DNA of 64,000 nucleotides, from positions 28,276 through 92,275 of the forward strand of contig NZ_CP022463.1 in assembly GCF_002224485.1 (NCBI RefSeq), written 5' to 3'. Shown here one piece after another: positions 9,180-18,949 of this stretch. The stretch is from Sinomonas sp. R1AF57 (GTDB lineage: Bacteria; Actinomycetota; Actinomycetes; Actinomycetales; Micrococcaceae). The notes under the pieces were generated by a model that did not search any database, was not told where the DNA came from, and saw only the letters and a list, made by a program, of their open reading frames with translations. Both the position numbers and the translations under genes were made by a program. The stretch's first letter is position 1, and each line of letters starts with the position of its first letter.

Positions 9180-10766
9180 ATGGGAACCCAGCAGATCCCG
9201 GGATCCGCGCACGACGGCGAGTGGCGCCGCGTGCACCCCCTCTCGCCGTGGGTGCGCGGCTGGATCCTCGTCGCGGCGCTGTTCGTGGCTGTCGGGAGGG
9301 ACTGGTTCGAGGCGCTCCTGTCCGGCGGCGTGAACCGCGGATGGTGGAGCGGGGTCCCCGTGCCGGTGCTCGCCGCGGTGGGGATCGGCGTCGTTGTGCT
9401 CGTGGCCGCCGGCTTCATGTTCTCCTGGTGGACCACGCGGTTCGCCGTCGACGCGACCACGGTCCGGCTCCGCACGGGCATCGTTTTCCGCCAGCTCCGG
9501 CAGGCCCGGCTCGACCGTGTGCAGGCCGTGGACCTCGCCCAGCCGCTCCTCGCGCGCCTGTTCGGGCTCGCCGAGCTGCGCTTCGAGGTCGCAGATGCGG
9601 GGGAGAGCGCGCTGCGGCTCTCGTTCCTCCCGGTTCCCGAGGCTGAGGCGCTCCGGGCCCAGATCCTCGCGGCCGCCGCGGCAGCGCGCTCCGCCGAGCA
9701 GCTCCGCGCCGCTGAGCGGCTTCAGGTCACTGCGGTGCCCCTGCCCGGGGCGCGCCGCGAGGCCGAGCGGGTGGCGCCCGGGGCTCCGGCTGACCCGGGC
9801 GAGGCGCTCGTCGCCGCGGTCCCGGTGGCACGGATCCTGGCCTCGACCCTGCTGACACCCTTCGTCATGGTGGCAGGCCTGGCAGGGGCAGCCTCGGTCG
9901 CCCTCCAGGTCGCCACCGGAGTGGCCGCGCTCGGCGTCGCCCTCGTGCCGGCCTTCCTCGCCGCGGCGGCGACCGCGTGGGGGAGGATCAACCGCACGTG
10001 GAACTTCCGCGTCCTCGCCGCGGGGGACGGCCTCCGCCTCCGCTACGGGCTCCTCGAGACCCGCACGCAGACCGTTCCGGCGGGGCGCATCCAGGCGGTC
10101 GGGATCCGCCAGCCGCTCCTCTGGCGCCCCTTCGGGTGGTGGGCCCTGCACGTCAACGTGGCCGGCTACGGGCAGTCCTCGGGGCAGGAGGAGGCGAAGT
10201 CCACCGTCCTGCCCGCCGGGACGCTCGAGGACGTCTTCCGTGTCCTCGGCCTCGTCTTCCCCGACCCGGGCACGGGCCCCGGCTCCGCCCGCGGCGTCGT
10301 CCAGGCCGGAATGACCGGGGCGGGCGACGACGGGGGCTTCGCCTCCTCCCCGGGGTCGGCGCGCTGGGTCGACCCGCTCGGGTGGCGCCGCACGGGATTC
10401 CTCGCGACCAGGACGGCCATCCTGTGCCGCCATGGAGCGTTCGCGCGCACGCTCTCGATCGTCCCGCACGCGCGCACCCAGTCGGTCGCCCTCACGCAGG
10501 GCCCGCTCGAACGGCGGTTCGGCCTAGCCAACGTCGAGCTGCACTCGACGCCCGGACCCGTCCGGCCTGCCGTCCGCCATCTCGCCGTGGCCGACGCCGA
10601 GCGGCTCTTCGGCGAGCTGGCCGCCCGGGCCGCGGCAGCGCGCCGTCGTGCGCCCGGGGCCGCGCCACCCGCTCCCGGTAGCCCCCCGCCCCCTGCGTCA
10701 CCGGCGGCCCCCGCGCCGCTTGCACGCCAGCACCCACCGGTCCGAGCCGAAGGAGACACATCATGA
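9180..10766 (+). CDS. PH domain-containing membrane protein with tandem bPH2 repeats (YdbT-like)
   Basis: A 528-residue protein with three bPH2 repeats: around residues 90-165 (IVFRQLRQARLDRVQAVDL), 280-350 (RYGLLETRTQTVPAGRIQAV) and 415-480 (AFARTLSIVPHARTQSVAL), separated by paired membrane helices near residues 25-75 and 215-260. The C-terminal 60 residues are Ala/Pro-rich and probably disordered. It starts 4 nt after the smaller PH protein and overlaps the next gene by ATGA, so the two PH proteins probably work together at the membrane. Role unknown. Confidence 0.75.
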   Translation: MGTQQIPGSAHDGEWRRVHPLSPWVRGWILVAALFVAVGRDWFEALLSGGVNRGWWSGVPVPVLAAVGIGVVVLVAAGFMFSWWTTRFAVDATTVRLRTGIVFRQLRQARLDRVQAVDLAQPLLARLFGLAELRFEVADAGESALRLSFLPVPEAEALRAQILAAAAAARSAEQLRAAERLQVTAVPLPGARREAERVAPGAPADPGEALVAAVPVARILASTLLTPFVMVAGLAGAASVALQVATGVAALGVALVPAFLAAAATAWGRINRTWNFRVLAAGDGLRLRYGLLETRTQTVPAGRIQAVGIRQPLLWRPFGWWALHVNVAGYGQSSGQEEAKSTVLPAGTLEDVFRVLGLVFPDPGTGPGSARGVVQAGMTGAGDDGGFASSPGSARWVDPLGWRRTGFLATRTAILCRHGAFARTLSIVPHARTQSVALTQGPLERRFGLANVELHSTPGPVRPAVRHLAVADAERLFGELAARAAAARRRAPGAAPPAPGSPPPPASPAAPAPLARQHPPVRAEGDTS

Positions 10767-11743
10767 GCACCCCCAGCGACCTCCCCGGAGCCCGGAGCCG
10801 CCGGCCCGGACGGCTCGGGATCGGGGTGATCGGGGCAGGCAGGGTGGGCGCAGTGCTGGGCGCGGCGCTGCGCGCGGCCGAGCACGCCGTCGTGGGCGTC
10901 TCCGCGGTGTCGGAGGCGAGCCGCGAGCGCGCCGAGCTGCTCCTGCCCGGCGTGCCCGTGCTCGAGATCCCGCAGATCCTCGAGCGGTCGGAGCTCGTCC
11001 TGCTCGCGGTGCCCGACGACGCGCTGGGGCCGCTCGTCGAGGGGCTCGCGAAGCTCGGGGCGTGGCAGCCGGGGCAGCTCGTGGCGCACACGTCGGGGCG
11101 GCACGGGGTGGGCATCCTCGCACCCGTCCGGGCCGCCGGCGCGATCCCGCTCGCGATCCACCCCGCGATGACGTTCACGGGGATGTCCCTGGACCTCGGC
11201 AGGCTCGCCGACTGCTGCTTCGGCGTGACCGCGGACCCGGCGATGCTCCCGGTTGCGCAGGCCCTCGTCGTCGAGATGGGCGGGGAGCCGGTCGTGGTCG
11301 CGGAGGGGGACCGCGTGGCGTACCACGCGGCCCTCGCGCACGGGTCCAACCACCTCGTGACGATCGCCTCGCAGGCGGCGGAGATCCTGGGCAGGATCGG
11401 GATCGAGAACCCCTCGGCCGTGCTGGGGCCGCTGCTGCGGGCCTCGCTGGACAACGCGCTCTCGGTCGGCGAGACGGCGCTCACCGGGCCCGTCGCGCGC
11501 GGCGACGTCGGCACGGTGGCCGCGCACGTGGAGGCCCTGGCCGAGCTCGGGGCCGACCCCGGAGGAGCGGGCTCCGCCGATATCCTTGACGCGTACCGGG
11601 CCATGGCCCGTGCGACGGCCGTGCGGGCCGACCGCCGCGGGATGCTGCCGGCGGGCAGGCGCGCGGAGCTCGAACGGGCCCTCGGGGGAGCCCAGACCGG
11701 CTCGGACGCCGACCCCGACGCCGCCCCAGGAGAGGACCGCTGA
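10763..11743 (+). CDS. Rossmann-fold protein with DUF2520 domain
   Basis: A 326-residue protein. The N-terminal third is a Rossmann nucleotide-binding fold ([20 protein letters not shown], about residues 18-37); the C-terminal half matches the DUF2520 helical domain seen in oxidoreductases related to ketopantoate reductase and F420-dependent reductases ([20 protein letters not shown]). The gene regularly precedes panC in actinobacteria, and start and stop overlap its neighbours (ATGA and TGATG), so a link to pantothenate synthesis is plausible but not shown. Confidence 0.75.
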   Translation: MSTPSDLPGARSRRPGRLGIGVIGAGRVGAVLGAALRAAEHAVVGVSAVSEASRERAELLLPGVPVLEIPQILERSELVLLAVPDDALGPLVEGLAKLGAWQPGQLVAHTSGRHGVGILAPVRAAGAIPLAIHPAMTFTGMSLDLGRLADCCFGVTADPAMLPVAQALVVEMGGEPVVVAEGDRVAYHAALAHGSNHLVTIASQAAEILGRIGIENPSAVLGPLLRASLDNALSVGETALTGPVARGDVGTVAAHVEALAELGADPGGAGSADILDAYRAMARATAVRADRRGMLPAGRRAELERALGGAQTGSDADPDAAPGEDR

Positions 11744-12705
11744 TGCCCACGCAGCCCATCGAGATCGTGCACACCCGCGGCGACCTGCAGGCCGCGATCT
11801 CGCGCCATCTCGCCGGGACGCGGCGCCGCTCACTGGAGGTCGGCGCCGAGAACGTCCGGGTCCGCAGGTCCGCCGGCACTCCCTCGCTCGGGCTCGTGCC
11901 CACCATGGGCGCGCTCCACGCCGGCCACCGGGCGCTGGCCGAATCCGCCGCGGCGGCCAACGACGTCGTCGTCGCCAGCGTCTTCGTGAACCCCCTCCAG
12001 TTCGGCGATGCGGCCGACCTTGAACGCTACCCGCGCACGCTCGAGGCCGATGCGGCGCTGCTGGAGGAGGCCGGCGTCGACATCGTCTTCGCGCCGTCCG
12101 TCGAGGAGATGTACCCCGGCGGTGAGCCGGAGGTGCGCGTCGCGGCCGGTCCGCTTGCGGAGAAGTGGGAGGGCGCGTCCCGGCCCGGGCACTTCGACGG
12201 CGTGTGCACGGTGGTCTCGAAGCTGTTCCACCTCGCGATGCCGGGCGGGTTCGACGGCGCCCGGGTCGCCTACCGCGCGTACTTCGGCCAGAAGGATGCC
12301 CAGCAGGTCGCAGTGGTGCGGCGCATGGTGAAGGACCTCGACTTCCCTGTGGAGGTCGTCGCCGTGCCCATCGTGCGCGACGCCGACGGGCTGGCCCTCT
12401 CGAGCCGGAACCGCTTCCTGTCAGGCCAGGAGCGCGACGCCGCCCTGGTCCTCTCGCGGTCGCTGCGGCTCCTCGAGGCGCGGGCCTGGGCGCACGAGCC
12501 GCTCAACCCGGACGACGCCGAGGAGCTCATCCGCTCGCAGCCGCTCGTGGAGCTCGACTACCTCGACGTCGTCGACACGGACACGCTCGAGCCGCTCGCC
12601 TTCAACTGCCGGGAGACGCCGTTCACGGGGGAGGCGCTCGCCATTGTCGCGGCAAAGGTGGGCCCGGTCCGGCTCATCGACAACATGCCGCTCCGCGCGC
12701 GCTGA
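11743..12705 (+). CDS. panC: Pantothenate synthetase (pantoate--beta-alanine ligase)
   Basis: ATP-dependent condensation of pantoate and beta-alanine, the last step to vitamin B5. The 320-residue protein has [17 protein letters not shown] (HIGH-like motif HAGH), [10 protein letters not shown], the [17 protein letters not shown] segment and [11 protein letters not shown]. About 25-30 extra residues precede the usual N-terminus ([19 protein letters not shown]), including a polar loop [20 protein letters not shown] overlaps the DUF2520 stop. It ends the plus-strand housekeeping operon; the next 320 bp are repeats. Confidence 0.93.
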   Translation: MPTQPIEIVHTRGDLQAAISRHLAGTRRRSLEVGAENVRVRRSAGTPSLGLVPTMGALHAGHRALAESAAAANDVVVASVFVNPLQFGDAADLERYPRTLEADAALLEEAGVDIVFAPSVEEMYPGGEPEVRVAAGPLAEKWEGASRPGHFDGVCTVVSKLFHLAMPGGFDGARVAYRAYFGQKDAQQVAVVRRMVKDLDFPVEVVAVPIVRDADGLALSSRNRFLSGQERDAALVLSRSLRLLEARAWAHEPLNPDDAEELIRSQPLVELDYLDVVDTDTLEPLAFNCRETPFTGEALAIVAAKVGPVRLIDNMPLRAR

Positions 12706-12747
12706 CCCCGCGCCGCCGGCGCCCCACCCGGCCGAGCGCCCCAGCCC

Positions 12748-13024
12748 ACCCCCGTTTCGGGTACAGATAATGCGCTCCCACGCCGTTTCGGGTACGGGTA
12801 GCGTCCGGCCCCGACGGCTTCCTGCTGCCTCTCCCGCCGGAGAGCTGCGTCCTGGCGAGGTCGCCGCGCGAGGCACCGACCGGCGTCGTGCGTCTCCCAC
12901 CTCGCGAACTTTGGTGTACCCGGAAAGGGGAGGGGAGCGTTTTGGTGTACCCGGAACGGGGAGGGGAGCGTTTTGGTGTACCCGAAACGGGGAGGGGCGC
13001 GTTTTGGCGTACCCGAAACGGGCG
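12748..13024. repeat. Two facing arrays of a 31-bp repeat in a 321-bp gene-free stretch
   Basis: Four direct copies, each starting TTGGTGTACCCG, begin at 12911, 12942, 12973 and 13004 (exact 31-bp period; the last copy is cut short 3 bp before the next gene's stop codon). Two copies in the opposite orientation, recognisable by CCGTTTCGGGTAC at 12752 and 12783, also have a 31-bp period. A 104-bp unrelated segment (12807-12910) separates the sets. The copies share TGTACCCG(A/G)AACGGG. There are no unique spacers, so this is not a CRISPR. The array lies between the convergent genes panC and the alpha/beta hydrolase. Confidence 0.85.
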
Positions 13025-13026
13025 GG

Positions 13027-13887
13027 TCAGCTGGCGAAGAAGTCCGCGAGACGGTCGACCAGCGCCTTCGCCGGCCGGGTCGGCGCATCGTGCGCGAGCT
13101 TGGGCAGGACGTCGAAGTCGGAGGCCGGCAGGACGCCGTCGAGCTTCTGGGCGGCGTCGGCGAAGTACTCGGGGCTCGCCCCACCGGCGAGGATCAGGGT
13201 CTCGAGCGGGAGCTCGTCGAAGCCCTTCGCCTCGGCATCGGCGGCGACGACCGCGCGGATCTCTGCCGGGCCGGTCGGGAGCAGCCGCGAGAGCTCCTTT
13301 CCGATCGGCATCCGGCTGCCGATCCGGTTGAGGACCGTCAGGACGGGAAGCGGCAGCTTCGAGACCGGACCGGCGGTCTGGAGGCCGCGGAGCAGCACGG
13401 CGAGCGCCTTCTCCTCGTCGCCCGCGGCGAGGGAATCCTCGAACTCGCGCAGCCAGGGGGCCTTGATGCTGCCCTCGAAGGAGATGATCGGGTCGTACAC
13501 CGCGAGTCGGCCGATCTCGAGCTCCCGCCCGGCGTGCAGCGCGATGCACCCGCCGTAGTTGTGCCCGAACACCGCCTCGGTCTGCGTGCGCTCGAGCACG
13601 GCGGCCAGGTCCGCGATCTCCGTGGTCAGCGAGTAGTCGGCCGGCTGCGGCGACGACCCGCCCCGGCCGCGCCGGTTGTACACGTGGACCGGGGCGTGGA
13701 GGGCCTCGGCGAGGCGGAGAGCGAGCTCCTTGTACAGCTCCGCCGTCACCATGGATCCGTGCACGACGACGACACCTCCTGCCGCGGCCTTCTCCTGTTC
13801 CGAGGCCCTGCCGAGAGCGGTGAAGAGCTCGAGGACGGCCCCGTCCTCGCTGGTGACGGTCGACGTGGAGAGCTGCGTGGCGGCCAT
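13027..13887 (-). CDS. Alpha/beta hydrolase
   Basis: A 286-residue protein of the alpha/beta hydrolase fold. The oxyanion segment VVVHGSM is near residue 40, the strand-turn region VFGHNYGGCIALHAG (about residues 108-122) occupies the nucleophile elbow, and a late His in LAHDAPTRPAKALVD could complete a triad. The elbow reads G-H-N-Y-G instead of G-x-S-x-G: the nucleophile Ser is replaced by Asn, so the protein may be a non-hydrolytic or altered member. Substrate unknown. It has a leaderless promoter, back to back with that of lysS. Confidence 0.7.
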   Translation of the reverse strand: MAATQLSTSTVTSEDGAVLELFTALGRASEQEKAAAGGVVVVHGSMVTAELYKELALRLAEALHAPVHVYNRRGRGGSSPQPADYSLTTEIADLAAVLERTQTEAVFGHNYGGCIALHAGRELEIGRLAVYDPIISFEGSIKAPWLREFEDSLAAGDEEKALAVLLRGLQTAGPVSKLPLPVLTVLNRIGSRMPIGKELSRLLPTGPAEIRAVVAADAEAKGFDELPLETLILAGGASPEYFADAAQKLDGVLPASDFDVLPKLAHDAPTRPAKALVDRLADFFAS

Positions 13888-13893
13888 GCACCG

Positions 13894-13899
13894 AGCCTA
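13894..13899 (-). promoter_or_regulatory. -10 element, leaderless alpha/beta hydrolase transcript
   Basis: On the minus strand TAGGCT is followed by 6 nt (CGGTGC) and the ATG at 13887. No Shine-Dalgarno is present. Confidence 0.55.
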
Positions 13900-13938
13900 G
13901 CGGGAATCCCCGGGTCCCGAGCCGCAGGGACGAGAAAC

Positions 13939-13944
13939 TAGAAT
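13939..13944 (+). promoter_or_regulatory. -10 element, leaderless lysS transcript
   Basis: TAGAAT is followed by 8 nt and the GTG at 13953. There is no Shine-Dalgarno. It faces the divergent hydrolase promoter 40 bp away, so upstream promoter regions overlap. Confidence 0.55.
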
Positions 13945-13952
13945 TGTCTTCC

Positions 13953-15464
13953 GTGACCGCAGAGAACCCCTCCTTCCCCGCCGCAGAGCCCGCCGACGCC
14001 AGCGAACAGATGCACATCCGCCGGGACAAGCGGGAGAAGCTTCTCGCCAATGGCGAACAGCCGTACCCGGTGGTCCTGCCGCGCACGCATTCGCTCGCGG
14101 AGGTCCGCGAGAAGTACCCGGACCTCGAGCCGGACACGGCCACGGGGGAGAAGGTCGGCGTCGCCGGACGCGTGGTGTTCATCCGCAACACGGGCAAGCT
14201 GTGCTTCGCGACGCTCCAGGAAGGCGACGGCACGCGCCTCCAGGCCATGCTGTCCCTCGCCAACGTGGGCGAGCAGCGTCTCGCCGACTGGAAGTCGCTC
14301 GTAGACCTGGGTGACCACGTGTTCGTCACCGGAGAGGTCATCTCGTCGCGCCGCGGCGAGCTCTCGGTCATGGTCGACTCGTGGCAGATGGCGTCCAAGG
14401 CCCTCCGGCCGCTCCCGACCCTGCACGCGGGCCTCAACGAGGAGACCCGGGTCCGCCAGCGCTACGTGGACCTCCTCGTGCGCGAGGAGGCCCGGCAGAT
14501 GGTCTACACGCGCTCCAAGATCACCAAGAGCATCCGCGACACCCTCGACGCGCGCGGGTACGTCGAGGTCGAGACGCCCATGCTGAACCTCGTCCACGGC
14601 GGCGCGACCGCCCGCCCCTTTGCCACGCACCTGAACGCGTTCGACCAGCACATGACGCTGCGCATCGCCACCGAGCTGTACCTCAAGAGGGCGGTGGTCG
14701 GCGGGATCGAGCGCGTCTACGAGATCGGCCGCGTGTTCCGCAACGAGGGCGTCGACTCGACCCACAGCCCCGAGTTCACCACGCTCGAGTGCTACGAGGC
14801 GTACGCCGACCAGTTCACCATGGCCGAGCGCATGAAGGAGATCATCCTCAACGTGGCCGATGTGGTGGGCACCCGCCAGATCGAGACGCCCGCGGGCACG
14901 ATCGACCTCGACGGCGAATGGCGGTGGCTCGGCGTCTATCCCGGACTGTCCGAGGCCGTCGGCGAGGAGATCACGCCCGACACCCCGCTCGAGCGCCTCC
15001 TCGAGATCGGTGAGAAGCACGGCGTCAAGACCGACGCCCTCTGGACCCAGGAGAAGGCTGTCATCGAGCTGTTCGGCGAGATCGTCGAACCTACGCTCCT
15101 CAACCCGACCTTCGTCTACGACTATCCGCCCTCGGCCCAGCCCCTCGCGCGCCCGCACCGGGAGGACCCGCGCCTGATCGAGGCATGGGACCTCATCATC
15201 GGCGGCATGGAGCGCGGCACGGCGTTCTCCGAGCTGATCGACCCCGTCATCCAGCGGGAGCGGCTCACCGAGCAGTCCCGCCTCGCGGCGGAGGGCGACG
15301 ACGAGGCCATGGCCCTGGACGAGGACTTCCTCCGGGCGCTCGAATACGGTGCCCCGCCCATGGGCGGCATCGGCCTCGGCGTGGACCGCCTCGTCATGCT
15401 GTTCACGCAGGCGGGCATCCGCGAAACGATCCTCTTCCCGCTCCTCAAGCCGGAGGCCAACTGA
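13953..15464 (+). CDS. lysS: Lysyl-tRNA synthetase, class II
   Basis: Charges tRNA-Lys. 503 residues: an N-terminal OB-fold anticodon-binding domain (GRVVFIRNTGKLCFATLQEG, about residues 70-89) and a class II catalytic core with motif 1 near VETPMLNLVHGGATARPF, motif 2 IGRVFRNEGVDSTHSPEFT and motif 3 GGIGLGVDRLVMLFT at the C-terminus. GTG 13953 is preferred over an in-frame TTG at 13944 because a -10 hexamer occupies the TTG position. A cognate tRNA-Lys(UUU) lies at 38094. The stop overlaps the following small gene (TGATG). Confidence 0.95.
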   Translation: MTAENPSFPAAEPADASEQMHIRRDKREKLLANGEQPYPVVLPRTHSLAEVREKYPDLEPDTATGEKVGVAGRVVFIRNTGKLCFATLQEGDGTRLQAMLSLANVGEQRLADWKSLVDLGDHVFVTGEVISSRRGELSVMVDSWQMASKALRPLPTLHAGLNEETRVRQRYVDLLVREEARQMVYTRSKITKSIRDTLDARGYVEVETPMLNLVHGGATARPFATHLNAFDQHMTLRIATELYLKRAVVGGIERVYEIGRVFRNEGVDSTHSPEFTTLECYEAYADQFTMAERMKEIILNVADVVGTRQIETPAGTIDLDGEWRWLGVYPGLSEAVGEEITPDTPLERLLEIGEKHGVKTDALWTQEKAVIELFGEIVEPTLLNPTFVYDYPPSAQPLARPHREDPRLIEAWDLIIGGMERGTAFSELIDPVIQRERLTEQSRLAAEGDDEAMALDEDFLRALEYGAPPMGGIGLGVDRLVMLFTQAGIRETILFPLLKPEAN

Positions 15465-15610
15465 TGGAATACGTGCTCGTCCTTCTCCCGTCCGTGGTAG
15501 TGGGCCTCATTTTCTGGTTCGCCATGCGCGCCATCTTCAATGCGGACAAGTCCGAGCGCGAGGCGCTCGCGCGCGCGGAGCGCGAGTCTGGAGAACACCC
15601 CACGAATTGA
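15464..15610 (+). CDS. Small single-pass membrane protein downstream of lysS
   Basis: A 48-residue protein: one membrane segment at residues 4-24 (VLVLLPSVVVGLIFWFAMRA) followed by a charged, amphipathic tail rich in Arg and Glu. Its ATG overlaps the lysS stop (TGATG), so it is translationally coupled. The membrane segment and clean coupling make it a credible gene despite its size. No function is known to me. Confidence 0.65.
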   Translation: MEYVLVLLPSVVVGLIFWFAMRAIFNADKSEREALARAERESGEHPTN

Positions 15611-15626
15611 TGCCTTATTCACAGGT

Positions 15627-15651
15627 GGCGCACGTGCTTTTGACGTGCGCC
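15627..15651 (+). terminator. Stem-loop between lysS operon and lsr2
   Basis: GGCGCACGT (15627-15635) pairs perfectly with ACGTGCGCC (15643-15651) around loop GCTTTTG. The T-run is weak, but position right after the operon fits a terminator. The following 100 bp are unusually AT-rich and probably hold the lsr2 promoter; Lsr2 binds AT-rich DNA, so autoregulation is possible. Confidence 0.65.
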
Positions 15652-15768
15652 ATTTGTGCCTTCATACTGATATCGCTCGGCATGACCCCGTCATATCGAC
15701 GCGGTGGGCCGATTGCTTGAACTCCCCATTGCCTCGCCCCCAGCGATGACAGAGAAGAGAGCTTAGAT

Positions 15769-16104
15769 ATGGCACAGAAGGTCCAGATTATTCTTGAGGA
15801 CGACATCGACGGAGGGAAGGCCGACGAGACCGTCCGCTTCAGCCTCGACGGGTCGAACTACGAGATCGATCTTTCCTCGGCGAATGCCGAGAAGCTCCGC
15901 AAGGCGCTTGCGGAGTTCATTTCCGCGGGCCGCAAGGCAAGTGTTCGGGGCGCCGCAGCCCCGAAGGCCCGCGCAACGTCCTCCTCGCGCAATTCGGATT
16001 CCGCGAAGATCCGCCAGTGGGCCCGTGACAATGGCTACAACGTGAATGCCCGTGGCCGGATCCAGGCTGAGATCCAGGAGGCGTACCACAAGGCGAATGC
16101 CTGA
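15769..16104 (+). CDS. lsr2: Lsr2 nucleoid-associated protein
   Basis: Xenogeneic-silencing, DNA-bridging protein of actinobacteria. 111 residues: N-terminal dimerisation domain (QKVQIILEDDIDGG, LDGSNYEIDLS), a Ser/Ala/Arg-rich linker, and the C-terminal DNA-binding domain (IRQWARDNGYNVNARGRI) with the minor-groove RGR motif at residues 95-97. Length is normal. ATG 15769 follows the purine stretch AGAGAAGAGAG. It is a single-gene unit with its own AT-rich upstream region and a strong terminator. Confidence 0.95.
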   Translation: MAQKVQIILEDDIDGGKADETVRFSLDGSNYEIDLSSANAEKLRKALAEFISAGRKASVRGAAAPKARATSSSRNSDSAKIRQWARDNGYNVNARGRIQAEIQEAYHKANA

Positions 16105-16150
16105 TCAGCCTCAATTGGCTAAATCTCCGTCCATGGGGGGCCGGGGAAGG

Positions 16151-16191
16151 GAAATCCCGATGCGCGCGGCGCACCGGGATTTCTCGTTTTT
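16151..16191 (+). terminator. Factor-independent terminator of lsr2
   Basis: GAAATCCCG (16151-16159) pairs with CGGGATTTC (16175-16183), with a GC-rich inner loop, followed by TCGTTTTT ending at 16191. Confidence 0.85.
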
Positions 16192-16297
16192 GCGAAGCGT
16201 ATTTCCGCTGGTCTCCGGCGCGCACGACGGCGGGCGGCTGCCCCACGGCGCGGCGGCCACCCGCCGTCGGACTCGCCAGGCGGGGCGACGGCGCCGG

Positions 16298-16313
16298 TTC
16301 ACCCTGTGGCGAA
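16298..16313. promoter_or_regulatory. Inverted repeat upstream of clpC
   Basis: TTCACC-CTGT-GGCGAA, one mismatch between arms, lies about 30 bp upstream of a possible -10 (TAGCAT, 16343-16348). clpC of other actinobacteria is controlled by ClgR, whose sites are short GC-type palindromes ending GCGAA; the match is only partial. Confidence 0.35.
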
Positions 16314-16395
16314 CAGCCCTCTGCGTGTGGGCACCCGGCACGTAGCATCGAGATACGCAAGTGACGCACCCAAGCTAAACCGGGGAGTTCGAGCA

Positions 16396-18915
16396 ATGTT
16401 CGAGAGATTCACAGACCGCGCCCGCCGCGTGGTGGTGCTGGCCCAAGAAGAGGCCCGCATGCTCAACCACAACTACATCGGGACCGAGCACATCCTCCTC
16501 GGGCTGATCCACGAGGGCGAAGGGGTCGCGGCCAAGGCTCTCGAATCCCTGAGCATCTCGTTGGACGGCGTCCGCGAGCAGGTGCAGGAGATCATCGGCC
16601 AGGGCCAGCAGGCCCCGTCCGGCCACATCCCCTTCACGCCTCGCGCCAAGAAGGTCCTTGAGCTCTCGCTCCGCGAGGCGCTCCAGCTCGGCCACAACTA
16701 CATCGGCACGGAGCACATCCTCCTCGGCCTCATCCGTGAGGGCGAGGGTGTGGCCGCCCAGGTGCTGGTCAAGCTCGGCGCGGACCTCAACCGGGTCCGC
16801 CAGCAGGTCATCCAGCTGCTGTCGGGCTACCAGGGCAAGGAGACCACCTCCGCCGGTGCCGGCTCCGGCCAGCCCGAGGGCACGCCCGCGGGCTCCGTCG
16901 TGCTGGACCAGTTCGGGCGCAACCTCACCCAGGCCGCGCGCGAGAACAAGCTCGACCCGGTGATCGGGCGCGAGCACGAGATGGAACGCGTCATGCAGGT
17001 CCTCTCGCGCCGCACCAAGAACAACCCGGTCCTCATCGGCGAGCCCGGCGTCGGCAAGACCGCCGTCGTCGAGGGCCTCGCCCAGGCCATCGTGCGCGGG
17101 GACGTCCCGGAGACCATCAAGGACAAGCAGCTGTACACGCTTGACCTCGGCTCCCTCGTGGCCGGCTCCCGCTACCGCGGCGACTTTGAGGAACGCCTCA
17201 AGAAGGTCCTCAAGGAGATCCGCACCCGCGGCGACATCATCCTGTTCATCGACGAGATCCATACCCTCGTCGGTGCGGGTGCCGCCGAGGGCGCGATCGA
17301 CGCCGCCAGCATCCTCAAGCCGATGCTGGCCCGCGGCGAGCTGCAGACCATCGGCGCGACCACGCTCGACGAGTACCGCAAGCACATCGAGAAGGACGCC
17401 GCCCTCGAGCGCCGCTTCCAGCCGATCCAGGTCTCCGAGCCGACGGTCGCCCTCGCGATCGAGATCCTCAAGGGCCTGCGCGACCGGTACGAGGCGCACC
17501 ACCGTGTGACCATCACGGACGGCGCGCTCGCCGCCGCGGCGAACCTCGCCGAGCGCTACATCTCGGACCGGTTCCTCCCGGACAAGGCCATCGACCTCAT
17601 CGACGAGGCGGGCGCGCGCCTGCGCATCCGTCGGATGACGGCACCGCCGGAGCTCAAGGAGCTCGACGAGCGCATCGCCGGCCTCAAGCTCGAGAAGGAG
17701 TCCGCGATCGACGCGCAGGACTTCGAGGGCGCCGCCTCGCTGCGCGACAAGGAGCAGAAGCTCATCGCGGAGCGCGCCGAGCGCGAGCGTGCCTGGAAGT
17801 CCGGCGACATGGACGGCGTGGCCGAGGTGGACGAGGACCTGATCGCAGAGGTGCTCGCCAACTCGACCGGCATCCCGGTGTTCAAGCTGACCGAGGAGGA
17901 GTCCAGCCGCCTGCTCCACATGGAGGACGAGCTGCACAAGCGGGTCGTCGGCCAGGACGACGCGATCAAGGCGCTCTCCCGCTCGATCCGCCGCACCCGT
18001 GCCGGCCTCAAGGACCCGAAGCGTCCCGGCGGCTCGTTCATCTTCGCCGGCCCGACCGGCGTCGGCAAGACCGAGCTTGCCAAGGCACTCGCCGAGTTCC
18101 TCTTCGGCGAGGAGGACGCGCTCATCACGCTGGACATGTCCGAGTTCTCCGAGAAGCACACGGTCTCGCGGCTCTTCGGTGCACCTCCCGGGTACGTGGG
18201 CTACGAGGAGGGCGGACAGCTCACCGAGAAGGTCCGCCGCCGTCCGTTCTCCGTGGTGCTGTTCGACGAGGTGGAGAAGGCCCACGCGGACCTCTTCAAC
18301 TCGCTCCTGCAGATCCTCGAGGACGGCCGCCTCACGGACTCCCAGGGCCGCGTGGTGGACTTCAAGAACACCGTGATCATCATGACCACGAACCTCGGCA
18401 CCCGGGACATCTCCAAGGGGGTCATGACGGGCTTCCAGTCCGGCACCGACACCAAGACCGGGTACGAGCGCATGAAGTCGCGCGTGACCGAGGAGCTCAA
18501 GCAGCACTTCCGCCCCGAGTTCCTCAACCGCGTCGATGACATCGTGGTGTTCCCGCAGCTGACGCAGGAGCAGATCATCGAGATTGTCGACCTGATGATC
18601 GCCCGCCTCGAGCAGCGCCTCAAGGACAAGGACATGGGCATCGAGCTCACCCAGGCCGCCAAGGTCCTGCTCGCCACCCGCGGGTACGACCCGACGATGG
18701 GTGCCCGTCCGCTGCGCCGCACGATCCAGTCCGAGATCGAGGACCAGCTGTCGGAGAAGATCCTCTTCGGGGACCTCTCCGCGGGCGACATCGTGGTCAT
18801 CGACACCGAGGGCGAGGGCGACGAGGCGAAGTTCACCTTCACCGGGATGCCCCGTCCGCAGGTCCCCGAAGTCGTGACCCTCGCCAAGGGCAGCGGCAAG
18901 GAGCTGGGCGCGTAA
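16396..18915 (+). CDS. clpC: ATP-dependent Clp protease ATP-binding subunit ClpC
   Basis: Hsp100 unfoldase that feeds substrates to ClpP. 839 residues: tandem Clp N repeats ([14 protein letters not shown] occurs twice, near residues 22 and 97), first AAA module with GEPGVGKT (215-222) and [10 protein letters not shown], a UVR/coiled middle region around residues 420-460 ([17 protein letters not shown]), second AAA module with GPTGVGKT (552-559), the [15 protein letters not shown] pore loop, and a ClpP-docking VMTGFQSG segment. Start is ATG 16396 with GGGGAG upstream. Monocistronic, with a strong hairpin after it. Confidence 0.96.
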   Translation: MFERFTDRARRVVVLAQEEARMLNHNYIGTEHILLGLIHEGEGVAAKALESLSISLDGVREQVQEIIGQGQQAPSGHIPFTPRAKKVLELSLREALQLGHNYIGTEHILLGLIREGEGVAAQVLVKLGADLNRVRQQVIQLLSGYQGKETTSAGAGSGQPEGTPAGSVVLDQFGRNLTQAARENKLDPVIGREHEMERVMQVLSRRTKNNPVLIGEPGVGKTAVVEGLAQAIVRGDVPETIKDKQLYTLDLGSLVAGSRYRGDFEERLKKVLKEIRTRGDIILFIDEIHTLVGAGAAEGAIDAASILKPMLARGELQTIGATTLDEYRKHIEKDAALERRFQPIQVSEPTVALAIEILKGLRDRYEAHHRVTITDGALAAAANLAERYISDRFLPDKAIDLIDEAGARLRIRRMTAPPELKELDERIAGLKLEKESAIDAQDFEGAASLRDKEQKLIAERAERERAWKSGDMDGVAEVDEDLIAEVLANSTGIPVFKLTEEESSRLLHMEDELHKRVVGQDDAIKALSRSIRRTRAGLKDPKRPGGSFIFAGPTGVGKTELAKALAEFLFGEEDALITLDMSEFSEKHTVSRLFGAPPGYVGYEEGGQLTEKVRRRPFSVVLFDEVEKAHADLFNSLLQILEDGRLTDSQGRVVDFKNTVIIMTTNLGTRDISKGVMTGFQSGTDTKTGYERMKSRVTEELKQHFRPEFLNRVDDIVVFPQLTQEQIIEIVDLMIARLEQRLKDKDMGIELTQAAKVLLATRGYDPTMGARPLRRTIQSEIEDQLSEKILFGDLSAGDIVVIDTEGEGDEAKFTFTGMPRPQVPEVVTLAKGSGKELGA

Positions 18916-18949
18916 CGCCCGTCTCCAGCCAAAGCCACGGCGCACGACG

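Noticed and set aside
12748..13024. CRISPR array
   Set aside because: The 31-bp units follow each other without unique spacers and occur in two orientations; no cas gene is present.
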